A stretch of 64,000 nt of DNA, from contig NC_089391.1 of assembly GCF_003171515.1 (NCBI RefSeq), positions 3,968,001-4,032,000 on the forward strand, read 5' to 3'. The position numbers and the translations under genes were made by a program. Of the stretch, positions 61,127 through 64,000 are shown one piece after another. Numbering within the stretch: the stretch's first letter is position 1; every line of letters starts with the position of its first letter. The DNA is from Pyrenophora tritici-repentis. Taxonomy: Eukaryota > Ascomycota > Dothideomycetes > Pleosporales > Pleosporaceae. Under the pieces are notes generated by a model. It was not told where the DNA came from. It saw nothing but the letters and a program-made list of their open reading frames with translations, and did not search any database.

Positions 61127-63418
61127 CTAAATCTTCAACTCTCCCAACGCCTCTTCCAAATCAATGACAACCTTCTCCTTCTCTGTCCCTTTCACCCCAT
61201 TCCTCGCCCTATACTCCTTGCCTAGCGCCTCCATCACCTTCCCCATTTGTGCATCCTTACCCTCCAACTCCAAGTCCTTCTTCACCCTTGCAAAGTTCTC
61301 CTTGACGAAAACCTGGTACTCGCTCTTCTCCCTCTTTCCATCCTTGCCCACAGCGGCACCGGCGCCTACACCACGCGGCGTAGGTTTCGTCTGAGCAAGT
61401 CTCCCCTTACACTTGCCGCAGGAATGGCGTGCGGGATCCACAGATTTCGAATGGCGCTTGAACTCGTAGCCGCAAGCAATGCATTCCCAGACGTACTTGT
61501 ATTCGATTTGATACGAGTGCTTGGTCGTGACTTCAACGCCTTGATTTGTGAAGGCGGCAGTGGCCTTGCGGCCCCACGATTTGAACTCTGCGCCGTGCGG
61601 ATTGTTGCGCACTTCACTAATCATAAAGGTTGTGAGATGACAGAATTCGTGCGCGAGGACATTGTACAAGCGTTCCTCGTCGTCGATTACTTTTTCCGCG
61701 AGTTCAATAGAGCAGTGGTGCCGGATTTCAACACGCGTATCGGTGGGTAATGGGCCGGTTCGAATGCGGATTTGCTCTCTACGCCAATTTGCTCGACCGG
61801 CTGTTGTTTTGAGAGTTTTGGACCACACTAGCTTGATGCCACCTGTAGGTTTGGAAAGTTCGTGGATGCGACCGTCGGAAATTTTGTTATCTAATTCGAC
61901 TAAGAAGGCCTCAGCTATGGCGTGTTTTCTCTCGGCGAAAGCTTTGCGTTGTTCGCGGATTTGCTTGATGTTCGGCGTTGCTGTAATCTCAGGTGCCTTC
62001 TTCTTGACTGGACCGCGACTGGTTGGCTTTTTCTTGGGGCTGACTGTAGGGCTTTCGTATCCTTCATCGCTGCTGTCTTCTAGGGCTACACCTTCCATCA
62101 TCTTGACGATATCCTCCCTCCATTTCTGCTTCTTTGGAGAGACGATGGGTTTGGTCGGTGAGTGGCGGTCGGTCCAATCATTCACAGCTGCAGGATTCCA
62201 GAAAGCATCCAGGCTGGGTCTTCCGTCTATGTCAGCAGCTTTCGGAATGGCAGACTTCTTTTTGGAAGGCGATACAAGTTTAGTTGGGCCAGGGGGAGCC
62301 AGTGGGGGTGTTCCTGGTCTCGAAACAGGCGGTGCTTTGCGTGGCGAGCGTTTCTTGGTAGGCGTTGGCGAATATGTAAGTATGGCTAAGGGAGCATTGG
62401 ATGCTGAGCTGGTAGGGCGAGATGATGCTGCGAAAGAACTTGACCGGACGTGGGTCGGTTGTGGAAGGACGAAAGATGCTGGTGCCTCTGGCGAATCCGA
62501 AAGGTCAATGACTTCCTGCGCCCAATTCGATATGGTACTGTGGCCTTTTCTGTGCGGTGGGCGCATGGACGTTAGGTTCGCTGGCTCTTGGACCGGCGCT
62601 GTTGGTTTGAGCTCAGGAATCTTGAACGATGGTTTGCGAGGATGAGCAGCGGCTTGCAAGTCGCTCATATCACCCTCTTCCTCTTCGCTGTCGGACACTA
62701 CGCGCCGGGCACGTGGTTGTCGCCGTCGGTTCCTGGTATCCACAATCGCGTCTTCATCTTCTGTATCATCGCTATTATCTGCGACTGGCTCAGCAACTTC
62801 TCGCTGAGTTTCCGCTTCCTCATCGCCACACCACAGACTTGTCTCAGCCTCCTCAACTTCCTCGTCTTCCTCAGCTTCGACAGCCTGCTCCTTTGGCTCT
62901 TGTCCCCGGCCCCGCGACCGTTCAGCAGCCACTTGTACTTCTGCCTCTGCTACAACTTGAATTGTAGGCTTGCGTGTCTGCTTGTTGACTACACTCTTGG
63001 CAAGGCTTTTCGCGTACATGAGCCTGTCCCTCCTTTCCACATCGACATCTGTTGTCCCGCTTCGGACTCTCCTCTCCCGCTTCTTCTTTTCCGGGCTCGC
63101 TAAGCTCTCGTCACTCAGTTTCCTGAGTAGGCGGCTGTTACTTTCTACCGGTCGCAATACTCGTTGCTTTCGTGGAGTAAGCGCATCTTTGGGTGTCGCT
63201 GTCTTAGGCATGCGAAACGACTGCTCTGTGTCGTCGGCAAAGCTGTCACCGCGTGCTGTGCGCCTCGAGCTCTTTGGAACCAGCACCAAGCTTTCATCGT
63301 CTTGTGATGATGCATATTGTAGAGTGGCTTTCCGGGGACTTGCACGCGTCGCTCTCGCTTCTGTGGGGGGCATAAAAATGGTTGGTTCGTTTGGGCTCGG
63401 TTTACGTAGACGTGCCAT
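61127..63418 (-). CDS. GCNA-like SprT protease with zinc ribbon and HMG-like tail, 763 aa
   Basis: ATG 63418 (MARLRKPSPNEPTIF), because the upstream extension starts with GTG. No introns. Residues 1-500 are disordered, with acidic (VEAEEDEEVEEAET) and basic/Pro-rich patches. The SprT-like domain follows (about 520-640) with the metal site NVLAHEFCHL (HEFCH 590-594) and a downstream NPHGAEFKSWG His. A zinc ribbon has Cys pairs CIAC and CGKC (about 646-670). The last 70 residues (SEYQVFVKENFARVKKDLE) are an HMG-box-like helical tail. This order (disordered, SprT, zinc finger, HMG) is that of germ-cell nuclear acidic protein (GCNA/ACRC), which acts on DNA-protein crosslinks. Nuclear action is inferred. 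Confidence 0.8.
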   Translation of the reverse strand: MARLRKPSPNEPTIFMPPTEARATRASPRKATLQYASSQDDESLVLVPKSSRRTARGDSFADDTEQSFRMPKTATPKDALTPRKQRVLRPVESNSRLLRKLSDESLASPEKKKRERRVRSGTTDVDVERRDRLMYAKSLAKSVVNKQTRKPTIQVVAEAEVQVAAERSRGRGQEPKEQAVEAEEDEEVEEAETSLWCGDEEAETQREVAEPVADNSDDTEDEDAIVDTRNRRRQPRARRVVSDSEEEEGDMSDLQAAAHPRKPSFKIPELKPTAPVQEPANLTSMRPPHRKGHSTISNWAQEVIDLSDSPEAPASFVLPQPTHVRSSSFAASSRPTSSASNAPLAILTYSPTPTKKRSPRKAPPVSRPGTPPLAPPGPTKLVSPSKKKSAIPKAADIDGRPSLDAFWNPAAVNDWTDRHSPTKPIVSPKKQKWREDIVKMMEGVALEDSSDEGYESPTVSPKKKPTSRGPVKKKAPEITATPNIKQIREQRKAFAERKHAIAEAFLVELDNKISDGRIHELSKPTGGIKLVWSKTLKTTAGRANWRREQIRIRTGPLPTDTRVEIRHHCSIELAEKVIDDEERLYNVLAHEFCHLTTFMISEVRNNPHGAEFKSWGRKATAAFTNQGVEVTTKHSYQIEYKYVWECIACGYEFKRHSKSVDPARHSCGKCKGRLAQTKPTPRGVGAGAAVGKDGKREKSEYQVFVKENFARVKKDLELEGKDAQMGKVMEALGKEYRARNGVKGTEKEKVVIDLEEALGELKI

Positions 63419-63882
63419 GTTTGCGATATGCAGGCGTGCAGTATGTATGGATAATTGGGGGTTCAGGTGCACGATTGGTTCTAGGAATGATGATCCCGAA
63501 AGGGTGTTCGCGCTGGCTGGTCGTATTTGTTTTCGCTGGTTGGCCCGGTAACTAAAAGGTCACGTGCATCTCCACGTATCGATGATGCACGAGCACAGGC
63601 GGATTCATCCTTCTAGACATACTTATCCAGCCCTGGCGTATACATGAGATCAACTTTTAATGTACGCCTAGACGACGAGAATATGTATATATCCAATTGA
63701 GATGTAGTCATGACAGATTTGATGTTGCAGGGGCATGCATGTTTCAGTTCAGGCCTTATTCCCTGCATACCATGTGTACCATCAACGCATTTACCGAGTG
63801 TCTAACGAGAAATCATTCATACATTGCATGCTAACCGTCAATAATACAAGCAAACCCAATCAGATCGAGCCTGGTGAACCTT
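63419..63882. other. Intergenic region, no gene seen
   Basis: 464 bp upstream of the SprT gene, and downstream of the partial gene at the right edge. AT-rich, with no open frame of note. Confidence 0.4.
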
Positions 63883-64000
63883 TTACGTGAGGTCCACTAC
63901 TACATCTTCCACAAGCGTCCAGCCCTTCTTCATTCGTCTGATCCACTCACGCGGGGTATTCTGTCGTACTCTATATACATCCCCAACTGTAATCTTTTTG
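63883..64000 (-). CDS. 3' end of a gene that continues past the right edge, unknown
   Basis: An open minus-strand frame from the window edge to TAA 63883-63885. It encodes about 39 residues ending WTLVEDVVVDLT, with KKITVGDVYRVRQNTPREW before it. The composition looks coding. The family cannot be recognised from so little. Confidence 0.4.
   Translation of the reverse strand, partial: KKITVGDVYRVRQNTPREWIRRMKKGWTLVEDVVVDLT

Noticed and set aside
61662..62645. 327-codon plus-strand frame
   Set aside because: Antisense to the disordered half of the GCNA-like gene; Ser/Gly/Val-rich composition is the mirror of that low-complexity sequence.

Overview
The window looks like nuclear DNA from a filamentous ascomycete, most likely a dothideomycete of the Pleosporales type (inference). 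The signs are compact genes with 40-110 bp introns bounded by GTAAGT/GTATGT-like donors, a Zn2Cys6 regulator, F-box-like families, a KGG-repeat stress protein, an ascomycete class II-type peroxidase, and a Ty1/Copia element with ascomycete-style motifs. No bacterial operons, CRISPR arrays or convincing tRNA genes were seen.

Layout. 1-6134: the 3' end of an unknown gene, a four-exon basic nuclear protein and the SWI/SNF subunit SWI1 (ARID protein). 7690-13381: proteasome ATPase RPT3, a 323-bp TRIM retroelement just downstream of it, and the PIP5-kinase MSS4. 15181-19564: a caspase-fold (C14) protein, a small beta-rich protein and a DUF6594-type membrane protein. 19903-28400: a decayed F-box gene, a 1253-aa multidomain RNA-processing/repair protein (2H phosphodiesterase + EEP nuclease + poly(A)-polymerase-like nucleotidyltransferase + MJ1316 domain), and a pair of related F-box-like genes, one broken at a 20-C tract. 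28549-34373: a Zn2Cys6 factor divergent from a secreted peroxidase, then a small mitochondrial protein. 34877-39801: lineage-specific genes (an interrupted Myb/SANT-like gene, a hexapeptide-repeat protein, a Cys-rich protein, an F-box-like protein). 40492-50149: core metabolism and information genes (FAD monooxygenase, ureidoglycolate lyase, eIF2A, ThuA-like protein, uracil-DNA glycosylase) and the KGG stress protein. 50713-56808: a complete, apparently recent Copia retrotransposon with identical 192-bp LTRs and a perfect 5-bp target duplication. 57528-64000: a KLD-pentapeptide-repeat gene with an in-frame stop, a REX-type 3'-5' RNA exonuclease, a GCNA-like SprT protein and the 3' end of one more gene.

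Conserved housekeeping genes alternate with a faster-evolving accessory stretch (about 19.9-40 kb and 50-60 kb) that holds most broken genes, coding minisatellites and transposons. Themes recur: RNA end repair and processing (the multidomain protein, the exonuclease), DNA repair (UNG, GCNA-like SprT) and chromatin (SWI1). No physical gene cluster with a shared pathway is evident. Exon boundaries were derived by eye from splice-site consensus and reading-frame continuity and were not tested against transcripts.
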